DNA of 64,000 bases. Origin: Alkalibacterium pelagium (lineage in GTDB: Bacteria; Bacillota; Bacilli; Lactobacillales; Carnobacteriaceae_A). The translations under genes and the position numbers were made by a program. This document shows positions 29,970 to 38,821 of the stretch, piece by piece. The notes under the pieces were generated by a model. That model did no database searches and was not told where the DNA came from. It was given only the letters and a program-made list of their open reading frames with translations. Location: contig NZ_FNZU01000012.1 in the NCBI RefSeq assembly GCF_900109325.1, forward strand, positions 31,005 to 95,004, written 5' to 3'. How positions within the stretch are numbered: the stretch's first letter is position 1; every line of letters begins with the position of its first letter.

Positions 29970-30269
29970 ATGAAAGAAAGAGTTGTTGCAATTGCTTCGA
30001 TGTTTTCAGCTTTTTTAGCAAGTCTTTGTTGAATTGGCTTAGCGATCTTAATACCACTTGGTCTAAGTGGTTTAGCTGGAACACTTGCCGTTACGTTTGC
30101 GCCATATCGAATTTGGTTTATTGTTATCACTGTTGATATGCTTTCTTTTGCTCATTTACTTGTATGGAAACAAAAAAATAGTTCAAAGAAAACGAAGAAG
30201 TTATTATGGGTTAGTACAATCGTTTCTGGGGTAATGCTTATCTATACATTGTTCAGTCAGGGGATATAA
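29970..30269 (+). CDS. merT: MerT-like mercuric transport protein with in-frame UGA at a metal-binding position (candidate selenoprotein)
   Basis: If UGA is read through, the frame gives 99 residues with three hydrophobic helices, like MerT. Codons 20-21 are TGT-TGA in FLASLC-(UGA)-IGLAILIPLGLSG, exactly where MerT proteins have the vicinal Cys-Cys pair of the first helix. The remaining 78 codons after the UGA are open, have good membrane-protein character and follow the family pattern, so this is not ordinary decay. A 6-bp hairpin with loop GGTCT (30054-30070) starts 21 nt after the UGA. The gene lies 3 bp after merF and 3 bp before merP. Sec insertion is inferred; a nonsense mutation is the alternative. 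Confidence 0.72.
30054..30070 (+). promoter_or_regulatory. SECIS-like hairpin in merT
   Basis: CCACTT-GGTCT-AAGTGG is a perfect 6-bp stem, extendable by one A-U pair, with a loop that contains GGUCU, as in the apical loop of the E. coli fdhF SECIS. The loop lies 27 nt after the UGA (30030-30032), within the range reported for bacterial SECIS elements. Confidence 0.55.
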
Positions 30270-30272
30270 GGC

Positions 30273-30596
30273 ATGATGAAATATTTAATATATCTATTCA
30301 TTATATTTGGATTGGTTGTTGTCCTTTCTGGGTGTGGTCAAAAAGCAGTTGAAGAAGGTTCAAAAACAAGTGAGGTTCCATCAGAAAACTTAGAATCTGT
30401 TTCGTTTAAAATAGATGGTTTTACTTGAGTATCTTGCGCTTTTACGGTGAGTTCCGCCGTTTCTAATTTAGAGGGTATTCAAGATATAGAAGTTGAAGGA
30501 TCAGGAGAACCCCAACTTACATTTGATAAATCGAAAACTAGTTTAGAAGAAATTGAAGAAATAATTACTGATTTAGGGTATAAAATAAGGAAATAG
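30273..30596 (+). CDS. merP: MerP-like mercury-binding lipoprotein with in-frame UGA in its CxxC motif (candidate selenoprotein)
   Basis: Reading through UGA gives about 107 residues: a lipoprotein signal (LVVVLSGC, Cys21), an acidic/serine linker, and an HMA fold [10 protein letters not shown](UGA)[17 protein letters not shown] ... [16 protein letters not shown]. The UGA (30426-30428) replaces the first Cys of the GMTCxxC-type motif, giving UGA-Val-Ser-Cys. ATG 30273 or 30276 could start it, after a weak AAGG. A 6-bp hairpin with loop AGTTC lies at 30444-30460. Membrane-anchored MerP would hand Hg(II) to MerT. Sec is inferred; a nonsense mutation is the alternative. Confidence 0.72.
30444..30460 (+). 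promoter_or_regulatory. SECIS-like hairpin in merP
   Basis: ACGGTG-AGTTC-CGCCGT forms six pairs (one G-U) with a loop containing G and UU. The loop begins 21 nt after the UGA, in the window usual for bacterial SECIS elements. Confidence 0.55.
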
Positions 30597-30628
30597 GAAA
30601 ATTTAAGATAAAACAGGAGGTTGAGGTA

Positions 30629-32269
30629 ATGAATAAATTTAAGATAAATATTCAAGGAATGACTTGTACAGGTTGTGAAGAACATGTAGCAGTAGCACTT
30701 GAAAATGTGGGAGCTAAGAACATTGAAGCTAGTTTTCGTCGTGGTGAAGCAGTATTTGAATTACCCGATGATATTGGGGTGGAAAGTGCAAAAAAGGCAA
30801 TTGATGAAGCAAAATACCAGCCTGGAGAAATAGAAGAAGTACAATCTGAAGAAAAAATAGTTTTAGGTGATGAGGGAGACTATGACTTACTTATCATTGG
30901 TTCTGGTGGGGCTGCTTTTTCGGCTGCGATTAAATCGGTTGAATATGGGGCAAAAGTAGCTATGATTGAGCGTGGAACCGTTGGGGGAACCTGTGTGAAT
31001 ATTGGTTGTGTGCCATCAAAAACACTTCTTAGAGCTGGGGAAATCAATCATTTGGCAAAAGTCAACCCATTTATAGGTTTACAAACATTTGCTGGAAAAG
31101 TGGAATTAGCTCCTTTAGTAAAGCATAAAGATGAGTTAGTAAGCGAACTTCGGAATCAAAAATATGTCAATTTAATTGATGAATATGGCTTTGAGTTAAT
31201 TGAAGGTGAAGCAATATTTGTTGATGAAAATACAGTTGAAGTTAACGGGAAGAAACTTTCTGCAAAGCGTTTCTTAATTGCAACGGGCGTTTCTCCTTCC
31301 TTACCGCCGATTTCAGGACTTGAAAAAGTGGATTATCTAACAAGTACAACATTACTTGAATTAAAAACGGTACCAAAACGATTAACGGTTATTGGTTCAG
31401 GATATATCGGAATGGAATTTGGGCAATTGTTTCATAATTTAGGTTCAGAAGTCACGCTTATGCAAAGAAGTGAGCGACTTTTAAAAGAATATGATCAAGA
31501 AATTTCAGAAGCCGTAGAAAAAGCGTTAATTGAACAAGGTATTAACCTTGTAAAAGGGGCAACTTTTGAGCGTGTAGAACAAGAGGGGCAAATCAAAAAG
31601 GTTCATGTAACAGTAGATGGTAAGAAAAAAGTGGTGGAATCAGAGCAGTTACTTGTTGCAACAGGAAGAAAACCAAATACAGATGCTTTGAAATTAAGTG
31701 CCGCAGGGGTTGAAGTTGGAAAACGAAAAGAAATCCTGATAAATGACTACGCTAGGACAAGTAATGAAAAGATTTATGCTGCAGGCGATGTAACATTAGG
31801 ACCTCAATTCGTTTATGTAGCAGCATATGAAGGTGGAATTGTTGCCGATAATGCGATTGGCGGATTAAATAAAAAATTAGATTTATCCGTTGTTCCTGGC
31901 GTAATTTTTACAAATCCTTCGATTGCAACGGTTGGTTTAACAGAAGAACAAGCAAAAGAGAAAGGGTATGATGTGAAGACATCTGTATTACCTTTAGATG
32001 CTGTTCCAAGAGCAATTGTAAACCGTGAAACAACCGGTGTATTTAAACTAGTAGCAGATGCAGAAACACTAAAAGTATTAGGGGTTCATATCGTATCTGA
32101 AAATGCAGGAGATGTGATATATGCGGCGACATTAGCCGTTAAGTTTGGATTAACAGTCGAGGATTTAAAAGACAGCCTTGCACCATATTTAACAATGGCA
32201 GAAGGATTAAAATTAGCTGCTCTTACCTTTGATAAGGATGTTTCGAAATTATCTTGTTGTGCAGGCTAA
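30629..32269 (+). CDS. merA: Mercuric reductase MerA
   Basis: A 546-residue flavoprotein that reduces Hg(II) to Hg(0) with NADPH. One N-terminal NmerA domain ([11 protein letters not shown], Cys13/Cys16) is followed by the FAD-binding core ([15 protein letters not shown]), the redox-active pair CVNIGC (Cys122/Cys127), the NAD domain ([13 protein letters not shown]) and the dimerisation domain ending in the essential Cys543-Cys544 (SKLSCCAG). AGGAGGTTGAGG precedes ATG 30629. All its own cysteines are normal TGY codons. It is the last gene of merRFTPA. Confidence 0.96.
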   Translation: MNKFKINIQGMTCTGCEEHVAVALENVGAKNIEASFRRGEAVFELPDDIGVESAKKAIDEAKYQPGEIEEVQSEEKIVLGDEGDYDLLIIGSGGAAFSAAIKSVEYGAKVAMIERGTVGGTCVNIGCVPSKTLLRAGEINHLAKVNPFIGLQTFAGKVELAPLVKHKDELVSELRNQKYVNLIDEYGFELIEGEAIFVDENTVEVNGKKLSAKRFLIATGVSPSLPPISGLEKVDYLTSTTLLELKTVPKRLTVIGSGYIGMEFGQLFHNLGSEVTLMQRSERLLKEYDQEISEAVEKALIEQGINLVKGATFERVEQEGQIKKVHVTVDGKKKVVESEQLLVATGRKPNTDALKLSAAGVEVGKRKEILINDYARTSNEKIYAAGDVTLGPQFVYVAAYEGGIVADNAIGGLNKKLDLSVVPGVIFTNPSIATVGLTEEQAKEKGYDVKTSVLPLDAVPRAIVNRETTGVFKLVADAETLKVLGVHIVSENAGDVIYAATLAVKFGLTVEDLKDSLAPYLTMAEGLKLAALTFDKDVSKLSCCAG

Positions 32270-32501
32270 GGGAACTTTTTTTACAATTCCCTATTCAAGT
32301 GAACCAGCTAATACTGTACTAAAGTGTGCAGTAGTTTAGCAAAGTCTACAAAAGGATTTCATACACTATTTTGCGATCACCCATTATATAAATGCTTTAA
32401 GGGATTTTCTAAGTGCATTTGTGGTCACAAAAATAATTTAACACTGATGATTTCGACATCAAATCTATATTTGATACCTTAACACCGCAGAGTAATAAAG
32501 G

Positions 32502-33833
32502 ATGAACAATATGTCAGACTTATTATCCCTACCAGACATTAAAACAATAGAATCACCACAAGAAAATGAAACCGATATGATGTTTAAAGTTGAAGCAGTC
32601 GGACCACCTGAACGTTGTCCTGAATGTGGTTTTGACAAGTTGTACAAACACAGTTCAAGAAATCAACTAATTATGGATTTGCCCATTCGTTTAAAGCGAG
32701 TGGGCTTACAATTGAACCGTAGACGATACAAGTGTCGTGAATGCGGATCTACCTTCTGGGAACGCCTAGTATCTGTAGATGAAAAGCGTAGTATGACCAA
32801 AAGGCTTTTAAAGTCTATTCAAGAGCAATCCATGTCTAAGACCTTTGTAGAAGTCGCAGAAAGCGTTGGCGTTGACGAGAAAACTATTAGGAACGTTTTT
32901 AAGGACTATGTGGCACTCAAAGAACGTGAATACCAGTTTGAAACTCCTAAGTGGCTTGGGATAGACGAGATACATATTATCCGAAGACCTCGGCTTGTAT
33001 TGACTAATATTGAACGCAGGACTATTTATGACATCAAGCCTAACCGTAACAAGGAAACAGTCATCCAACGTCTTTCAGAAATCAGTGACAGGACTTATAT
33101 TGAGTACGTCACAATGGATATGTGGAAGCCCTACAAAGACGCAGTGAACACTATCCTTCCACACGCTAAAGTGGTCGTAGATAAGTTTCATGTAGTTAGA
33201 ATGGCTAATCAAGCCTTAGATAACGTCAGAAAGTCTTTGAAAGCTCATATGAGCCAAAAAGAAAGACGTACCCTTATGCGTGAAAGGTTTATCCTTCTAA
33301 AGCGTAAACACGATCTAAATGAACGTGAATCATTCCTCTTAGAGACTTGGTTAGGTAATCTTCCTGCCTTAAAAGAAGCCTATGAACTCAAAGAAGAGTT
33401 TTACTGGATATGGGATACTCCTGATTCAGATGAAGGTCGTCTTCGTTATAGTCAGTGGAGACACCGTTGTATGTCCAGTAACTCTAAAGATGCATATAAA
33501 GACCTCGTGAGAGCCGTAGACAACTGGCATGTCGAAATATTCAACTACTTTGATAAAAGGCTCACTAACGCTTATACGGAGTCAATTAACAGCATTATTA
33601 GGCAGGTAGAGCGAACGGGTAGAGGTTACTCGTTTGATGCCTTACGAGCCAAAATCCTTTTCAATGAGAAGCTCCATAAAAGGCGTAAGCCACGATTTAA
33701 TTCAAGTGCTTTCAATAAAGCTATGTTACACGATAATTTCAATTGGTATGAAGTGAATGATCATAACATTACAGACAACTTTGGTGTCGATTTTTCCACA
33801 CTTATTAAGAATTTGGAGAAGGGTGATTTATAA
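32502..33833 (+). CDS. ISL3-family transposase
   Basis: A 443-residue DDE transposase of the ISL3 family: N-terminal zinc-binding region (RCPECGFDKLYKH, YKCRECGSTFWE), a helix-turn-helix (SVGVDEKTIRNVFKDY), the catalytic core starting WLGIDEIHII with VTMDMWKPYKDAV and VVVDKFHVVRMAN, and a C-terminal Glu in YTESINSIIRQVERTGRGYSF. It appears complete. The terminal inverted repeats were not found with certainty; CCACCATAAAATCCGAATA just after the gene is a possible right end. It separates the mer and ars modules. Confidence 0.9.
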   Translation: MNNMSDLLSLPDIKTIESPQENETDMMFKVEAVGPPERCPECGFDKLYKHSSRNQLIMDLPIRLKRVGLQLNRRRYKCRECGSTFWERLVSVDEKRSMTKRLLKSIQEQSMSKTFVEVAESVGVDEKTIRNVFKDYVALKEREYQFETPKWLGIDEIHIIRRPRLVLTNIERRTIYDIKPNRNKETVIQRLSEISDRTYIEYVTMDMWKPYKDAVNTILPHAKVVVDKFHVVRMANQALDNVRKSLKAHMSQKERRTLMRERFILLKRKHDLNERESFLLETWLGNLPALKEAYELKEEFYWIWDTPDSDEGRLRYSQWRHRCMSSNSKDAYKDLVRAVDNWHVEIFNYFDKRLTNAYTESINSIIRQVERTGRGYSFDALRAKILFNEKLHKRRKPRFNSSAFNKAMLHDNFNWYEVNDHNITDNFGVDFSTLIKNLEKGDL

Positions 33834-33867
33834 GCCCTTTTCCACCATAAAATCCGAATACCCTTTA

Positions 33868-34446
33868 TTATTTACCAATTTCTAGAATGGCTTTCATTCC
33901 GCCTTCAATTACTTTAGGATTTAATCCTTTTGATTCAAGGAAAGAAGCCGCTGCAGTACTTCGGTTACCAGATCCGCAAAGCGTGAAAATTTGTTTGCTC
34001 GTATCCAGTGATTGATAATCATTAACTAAATCCTCAAATGGAATATTGACCAAATTCTTCTCAGGTGCTGGTCGTGTAATTTCATCTGGATGTCTGACAT
34101 CAACTAAGATATAGTCATCATTTTTATTGAGAAATTCTTCAGCTGGAATAGTTCCAGTTGTTTGTAGATTTTCTTTAGGGACTTCATCTATCAAAAGATA
34201 TCCATTGTTTTGAGTAAAACCTAATTCATCAGCCACCCCAGAAAGTTCTTCTAAATGAGCTTCTTCCTCAGATCCAACGATAAAAATAACGGGTTGGTTT
34301 AAATCAAGATAATAAGTGGCATACGTTTTGAAGTTCCCTGGGTTAAGATTGAGGGAATTTTTAAGATGTCCCGATTGGTAGTCGTGTTGAGTTCGAACAT
34401 CAACCAGTTGTTGGTTCTTAATGTCCTCGTAAAATATTTTCTTCAT
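33868..34446 (-). CDS. Tandem rhodanese-domain protein
   Basis: A 192-residue protein with two rhodanese-like domains. The first (about residues 1-90) starts IKNQQLVDVRTQHDYQSGHL but has no active-site Cys. The second (about 100-190) contains YILVDVRHPDEI and the active loop LCGSGNRS with its Cys. Such sulfurtransferases move sulfane sulfur; the target is unknown. AGGAGGAG precedes ATG 34446. It is transcribed away from the ars genes, sharing their upstream region, so it may be coregulated with arsenic resistance. Confidence 0.85.
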   Translation of the reverse strand: MKKIFYEDIKNQQLVDVRTQHDYQSGHLKNSLNLNPGNFKTYATYYLDLNQPVIFIVGSEEEAHLEELSGVADELGFTQNNGYLLIDEVPKENLQTTGTIPAEEFLNKNDDYILVDVRHPDEITRPAPEKNLVNIPFEDLVNDYQSLDTSKQIFTLCGSGNRSTAAASFLESKGLNPKVIEGGMKAILEIGK

Positions 34447-34592
34447 TTGTAATACTCCTCCTGATAGTTAGGTATTCATTTACTATTTACCTAAAGTTGA
34501 ATGAAAGGGGGGGAATAAATAAGTATCCTTCTCAAAAAAATATCCCTAATGACCTTTCAATAAAATGAAGTAAATAAAAATGATAAGATGGC

Positions 34593-34738
34593 TTGACTAA
34601 ATATAGATAGTTATCTATATTTAGTACATAGACAACCTTCTATGTAAGTGAAGTATATGAAATTTAGTGAACTATTGCAAGTTTTTTTGTCACATAACTC
34701 GCTTTTTTACACTGTACATAGACAATCATTTATATACG
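34593..34738 (+). promoter_or_regulatory. ars promoter region with ArsR-type dyads
   Basis: TTGACT (34593-34598) and TATATT (34616-34621) are 17 bp apart. A long dyad CTAAATATAGATA-GT-TATCTATATTTAG (34597-34624) spans the promoter. A second dyad, TACATAGA-N6-TCTATGTA, is at 34625-34646, and a third, weaker copy beginning TACATAGACAATC is near 34714-34738. Repression by the downstream ArsR is inferred. Confidence 0.7.
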
Positions 34739-34803
34739 TCATTGATTGTTGAAAAAAATCAATCATTTCGCCCAAATAGTTTAACAAAGGAGTGGAAAAT
34801 AGA

Positions 34804-36543
34804 ATGGAAATTTTTAACCCAAAAGAGCATATTAATACAAAGTATTTATTCTATACAGGTAAAGGTGGCGTTGGGAAAACAACGACTGCTAGCGCGACAG
34901 CTATTCAATTAGCGAATGAAGGTTTCAAAGTTGTATTAGTGAGTACAGACCCTGCCAGTAATTTACAAGATGTTTTTGAAAGAGAATTAGATGATAATGG
35001 AACAGAAATTGAAGAAATTCCTGGCTTAACAGTCGCTAACTTTGATCCTGTCAGTGCTGCAGAAGAATATAAAGAATCCATTGTGGGTCCTTATCGTGGG
35101 ATTCTACCAGACGCTGCGGTACAAAATATGGAAGAACAATTAAGTGGTTCGTGTACGACAGAAGTTGCTTCTTTCGATCAGTTCGCAAAATTTTTAACGA
35201 GCCCTGATATGGCTGATCAATACGACTATATCATTTTTGATACAGCACCTACCGGCCATACATTAAGACTCTTACAATTACCTTCTGCTTGGACAAACTT
35301 CTTTGATGAAAATACAACTGGCACAAGCTGTATGGGTCAATTATCTGGTTTAGATGAAGAGAGAGAAAGTTATAGTTTGGCAGTAGAAACACTTGCTAAT
35401 GCTGAAATGACAACTTTACTCCTCGTGACTCGTCCACAAGAAGGACCATTAGTCGAAGCCAATCGTGCGTCCGAAGAATTACGAGCATTAGGGGTTGAAA
35501 ACCAAAAACTGATTGTGAATGGTCTTTTAGAACATCCGACAGATACGATTTCTCAAACATACTATGACATTCAACAAGAGGCTTTAAGTGAAATGCCTGA
35601 AAATCTTAAAAACTTACCTGCTTTTGAAATTCCATTAAGACCTTACAATCTTGCAAGTATCGAAAGTATCGGTTTATTATTGAGTGAAGAACAACCTGAA
35701 ATCAAGCATGAAGAAGTGCAGGCTCAGGAATTCCCACGCTTACAAACTGTTATCGATGATTTATACAACACAAACAAACGAGTTGTCTTTACAATGGGTA
35801 AAGGTGGCGTAGGGAAAACAACCATTGCAGCCAGCATTGCGAAAGGTCTTGTAGAAAAAGGTAAAAAAGTGCATTTAACAACGACCGATCCTGCCGCTCA
35901 CTTAAATTATATTGTGCATGAATCAGATACTCTTGGAATTAGCCATATTGATGAGAAAAAAGAGTTAGAGCTTTACCAAAATGAAGTTTTAGCTAAAGCG
36001 CGTGAATCGATGTCAGAAGAGGACTTAGCTTATGTAGAAGAAGATCTAAACTCACCTTGTACAGAAGAAATTGCGGTATTCAGAAAGTTTGCTGAAATTG
36101 TTTCGATGACGGAAGCAGATGTGGTGGTTATTGATACTGCGCCTACGGGACACACACTTTTACTTTTAGAATCTTCTCAAAGTTACGCAAAGGAAGTTGA
36201 ACGGACTTCTGGAGAAATACCAGAGTCTATTACCCGACTCCTGCCTATTTTACAAGATCACAACCAAACAGAAGTGGTCATGGTGACATTACCTGAAAAT
36301 ACACCTGTCTATGAATCCATTCGTCTGCAAGAAGATTTAAATCGTGCAGGTATTGCACATACTTGGTGGGTGGTTAATAACAGTTTATTATCAACAGGGA
36401 CTACAAATGAAACATTGTTAGCTCGTGCAAAATCGGAAGAAGAATGGATCCAACGTGTCGATGGATTATCAAATGGACATTTTGCGGTCATCGACTGGAG
36501 TCCTTTTGAGTTAAAAGATGATGTTCTTGCTACAATTGTTTAA
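34804..36543 (+). CDS. arsA: Arsenical pump-driving ATPase ArsA
   Basis: A 579-residue protein with two homologous nucleotide-binding halves. Each half has a deviant Walker A (GKGGVGKTT at about residues 16 and 336) and DTAPTGHTL. Metalloid-sensing cysteines are in SGSCTTEV, GTSCMGQL and NSPCTEEI, matching the three As/Sb ligands of E. coli ArsA. ATG 34804 follows AAAGGAG; a GTG four codons earlier overlaps the ribosome site. It would energise an arsenite permease, here the downstream ACR3, which is interrupted. Confidence 0.94.
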   Translation: MEIFNPKEHINTKYLFYTGKGGVGKTTTASATAIQLANEGFKVVLVSTDPASNLQDVFERELDDNGTEIEEIPGLTVANFDPVSAAEEYKESIVGPYRGILPDAAVQNMEEQLSGSCTTEVASFDQFAKFLTSPDMADQYDYIIFDTAPTGHTLRLLQLPSAWTNFFDENTTGTSCMGQLSGLDEERESYSLAVETLANAEMTTLLLVTRPQEGPLVEANRASEELRALGVENQKLIVNGLLEHPTDTISQTYYDIQQEALSEMPENLKNLPAFEIPLRPYNLASIESIGLLLSEEQPEIKHEEVQAQEFPRLQTVIDDLYNTNKRVVFTMGKGGVGKTTIAASIAKGLVEKGKKVHLTTTDPAAHLNYIVHESDTLGISHIDEKKELELYQNEVLAKARESMSEEDLAYVEEDLNSPCTEEIAVFRKFAEIVSMTEADVVVIDTAPTGHTLLLLESSQSYAKEVERTSGEIPESITRLLPILQDHNQTEVVMVTLPENTPVYESIRLQEDLNRAGIAHTWWVVNNSLLSTGTTNETLLARAKSEEEWIQRVDGLSNGHFAVIDWSPFELKDDVLATIV

Positions 36544-36561
36544 TCTCAAAGGAGAATATAA

Positions 36562-36903
36562 ATGAATTATGAATTATTTGCTGAAAAAATGAAAGCTTTA
36601 TCTGATCCAAACCGAGTAAAGATACTCGATTTACTATCCTGCGATACTTTATGTGCCTGTGATTTGCTTGAACACTTTGATTTTACTCAACCAACTCTCT
36701 CCCATCATATAAAACTATTAAGAGATGCGGATTTAATTGTTACAGAAAAAATAGGAACTTGGCATCATTATTCGGTGAATCGAGAATTATCTACCGAGAT
36801 AACAGAAATCCTTCAAAGTGTTTTTTCAAGTTCTGAAAGATGTATTTGTCATACAACAATAAATGAAAAGGAAGATCAATATGAAAAAGTTAGCCATTTA
36901 TGA
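36562..36903 (+). CDS. arsR: Arsenic-responsive repressor ArsR
   Basis: A 113-residue winged-helix repressor: KALSDPNRVKILDLLSC, the As(III)-binding motif TLCACDLLEHF in the recognition helix region, and TQPTLSHHIKLLRDADL. C-terminal CICH adds further thiols. It is 18 bp after arsA and overlaps arsD by about 20 bp. The order arsA-arsR-arsD is unusual, since arsR normally comes first. Confidence 0.9.
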   Translation: MNYELFAEKMKALSDPNRVKILDLLSCDTLCACDLLEHFDFTQPTLSHHIKLLRDADLIVTEKIGTWHHYSVNRELSTEITEILQSVFSSSERCICHTTINEKEDQYEKVSHL

Positions 36904-37216
36904 ACCTGCCCTATGCTGTAGTACTGGAGTATGTGGTCCTTCAGTAGACGAGGATTTACTACGTATTACGGGTGTGATGAAACAAGTGAAAGAAGAAGAC
37001 GATGTGATGATGATCCGTTACAATCTTGCTTCCAATCCTAATTCGTTTGTACGAAATCAAAACGTCATAGACACCATGCAAAATGAAGGACAAGACTCTC
37101 TGCCAATTACTGTATTAGATGGAGACATTGTTAAAACAGGTGAATATCCAACGAATGAAAAAATTGCTGATTGGTTAGGTATTTCTTTGCAAGAAACAGA
37201 AGACTCTATAATTTAA
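36881..37216 (+). CDS. arsD: Arsenite metallochaperone ArsD
   Basis: A 111-residue protein that passes As(III) to ArsA. The defining cysteines CCSTGVCGP (Cys12, Cys13, Cys18 in the family numbering) are present right after the start, followed by VDEDLLRITGVMKQ and ITVLDGDIVKTGEYPTNEK. ATG 36881 follows AAAGGAAG inside the end of arsR, giving a translationally coupled pair. Confidence 0.93.
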   Translation: MKKLAIYEPALCCSTGVCGPSVDEDLLRITGVMKQVKEEDDVMMIRYNLASNPNSFVRNQNVIDTMQNEGQDSLPITVLDGDIVKTGEYPTNEKIADWLGISLQETEDSII

Positions 37217-37601
37217 TAGAAAGATTAAAGCAATAAATTACGAAGAATATACAAAAAATCTTAAGCCTTGTCCTAACAAAACGAGGAAAGATTTTGGACA
37301 TGTTATCATGCGAAAAAATGTAGCGCTGTTATATTTTAAAGGTTTTTGATTTCATACAACTGACTTTGTCCCACTATTTCAAGGTGTTAGTGAACGCAGG
37401 GATGGTTCTGCTAAAAAAATAATATCTAGCAACATGACTCAGTTAATGAAGAAACCTCAGAACAGGACATTCAAGGAATGATTCATTTATTAACATATTC
37501 AACTGATTGTGTCTGTAAAGAAAAAGAAAGTAGAGCGAAGTAAGGCAGTTTAGCCTCTGTCGTTCTTGGTCAAAAAAATTAGATTTTGGAGGAGAGTCAA
37601 G
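37217..37601. other. Spacer with a possible gene remnant between arsD and ACR3
   Basis: About 385 bp without an intact gene. One short frame (about 37445-37543) ends with a Cys-containing tail (LTYSTDCVCKEKE) that hints at a decayed metal-binding or regulatory gene, but no family is recognised. The strong GGAGGAG before ACR3 lies at its right end. Confidence 0.35.
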
Positions 37602-38678
37602 ATGAAAAATGAAGTACAAGAAACAGTATCACAAAAAAGTAGCGGTATGGGGCTATGGTAGCGTTACTTAAGCCTTTGGGTCGCGCTTGCTATGGTTGTA
37701 GGAGTGTTATTAAGTCAGGTTTTTCCTGCCATTCCAGAATTTTTAAGTCAATTTGAATATTATAATGTATCTATTCCAACAGCGATCTTAATTTGGTTAA
37801 TGATTTTTCCAATGATGTTAAAAATTGATTTTAGTAGTATCGTCAATGCAACCAAAAAACCTAAAGGATTAATTTTAACAACAACCATTAATTGGTTGAT
37901 TAAACCATTTACAATGTTTGCTATCTCTGCCTTTTTCTTTTTAGTGGTATTCAGACCATTTTTGGGTCCAGAACTAGCGAAAGAATGTATAGCTGGGGCT
38001 GTTCTTTTAGGCGCTGCGCCTTGTACAGCTATGGTATTTGTTTGGAGTGAATTGACAAAGGGTGATCCAGCATATACGCTTTTGCAAGTGTCCATAAACG
38101 ATTTTATCGTTCTCTTTCTCTATGCACCAATCGTTGCGCTCTTGTTAGGGGTAGGTAATGTTTCTGTACCGATGGGTACACTGTTACTTTCCATTTTTGT
38201 ATTCATTGTAATCCCTTTGGCTCTAGGAATTATTGTTCGAAAATACGTGGTAAAGCAAAAAAGTGACGATTATTTTGAAAAAGATTTTGTGAATAAATTT
38301 GATGGGACCACACGGATTGGTTTACTACTAACTTTAGTTATTATCTTTTCATTCCAAGGTGAACGAATTCTAAGTAATCCATTCCATATTTTATTAATTG
38401 CTATTCCACTAATCATTCAAAATCTTGTCATATTTTTCCTCGGATACGGTGGAGCAAAAGCGTGTAAATTGCCATTCTCCATTGCAGCACCAGCAGCTAT
38501 GGTTGGAACCAGCAATTTTTTTGAATTAGCTGTAGCTGTCTCGATTGCTTTGTTTGGATTAAACTCCGGAGCAACTTTAGCGACTGTGGTCGGTGTGTTG
38601 ATAGAGGTTCCTACGATGTTACTATTGGTCAGATTTGCAAACAAAACACAACATTGGTTTGATGGTTACGAATATTAA
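37602..38678 (+). pseudogene. ACR3-type arsenite efflux permease with an early amber codon
   Basis: From ATG 37602, which follows GGAGGAGAG, the frame reads MKNEVQETVSQKSSGMGLW, then TAG at 37659-37661, then RYLSLWVALAMVVGVLL and a complete ACR3 sequence of about ten helices to 38678. Family features include WLMIFPMMLKIDF and GAAPCTAMVFVWSELT with the conserved Cys. ACR3 relatives have RYL-x-LW preceded by Asp, Glu or Gln, so CAG-to-TAG or GAG-to-TAG is likely. Reinitiation at ATG 37692 would remove part of helix 1 and lacks a ribosome site. Function is doubtful unless amber is suppressed. Confidence 0.8.
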
Positions 38679-38766
38679 ATGAAAAGAGACGAAAATAGCA
38701 TGATAGGACTTTTTATCAACTGTTTTATTAACTTAAAATTTGGATGAGTAGATCGTCCAAATGTAT

Positions 38767-38819
38767 AATGGCAGGCTTTATCTAATCTTTGATCGGAGTA
38801 GAGGTCTGCCATTTTTTGT
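38767..38819. terminator. Bidirectional-looking terminator after the ars genes
   Basis: AATGGCAG pairs with CTGCCATT, with further partial pairing inside, followed by TTTTTTG on the + strand. It separates the ars operon from the leftward aquaporin remnant. Confidence 0.75.
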
Positions 38820-38821
38820 TG

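Noticed and set aside
32268..32291. AGGGAA...TTCCCT hairpin after merA as a terminator
   Set aside because: The T-run is in the loop rather than after the stem, so it does not fit a Rho-independent terminator.
32270..32501. Left inverted repeat of the ISL3-family element
   Set aside because: No stretch clearly complementary to CCACCATAAAATCCGAATA was found; the similarity near 32355 is too weak to call an end.
37659..37661. Amber codon in ACR3 considered as pyrrolysine or programmed read-through
   Set aside because: The position is a variable acidic/Gln site before RYL, no supporting structure was seen, and pyrrolysine is not expected in this group. A point mutation is simpler.
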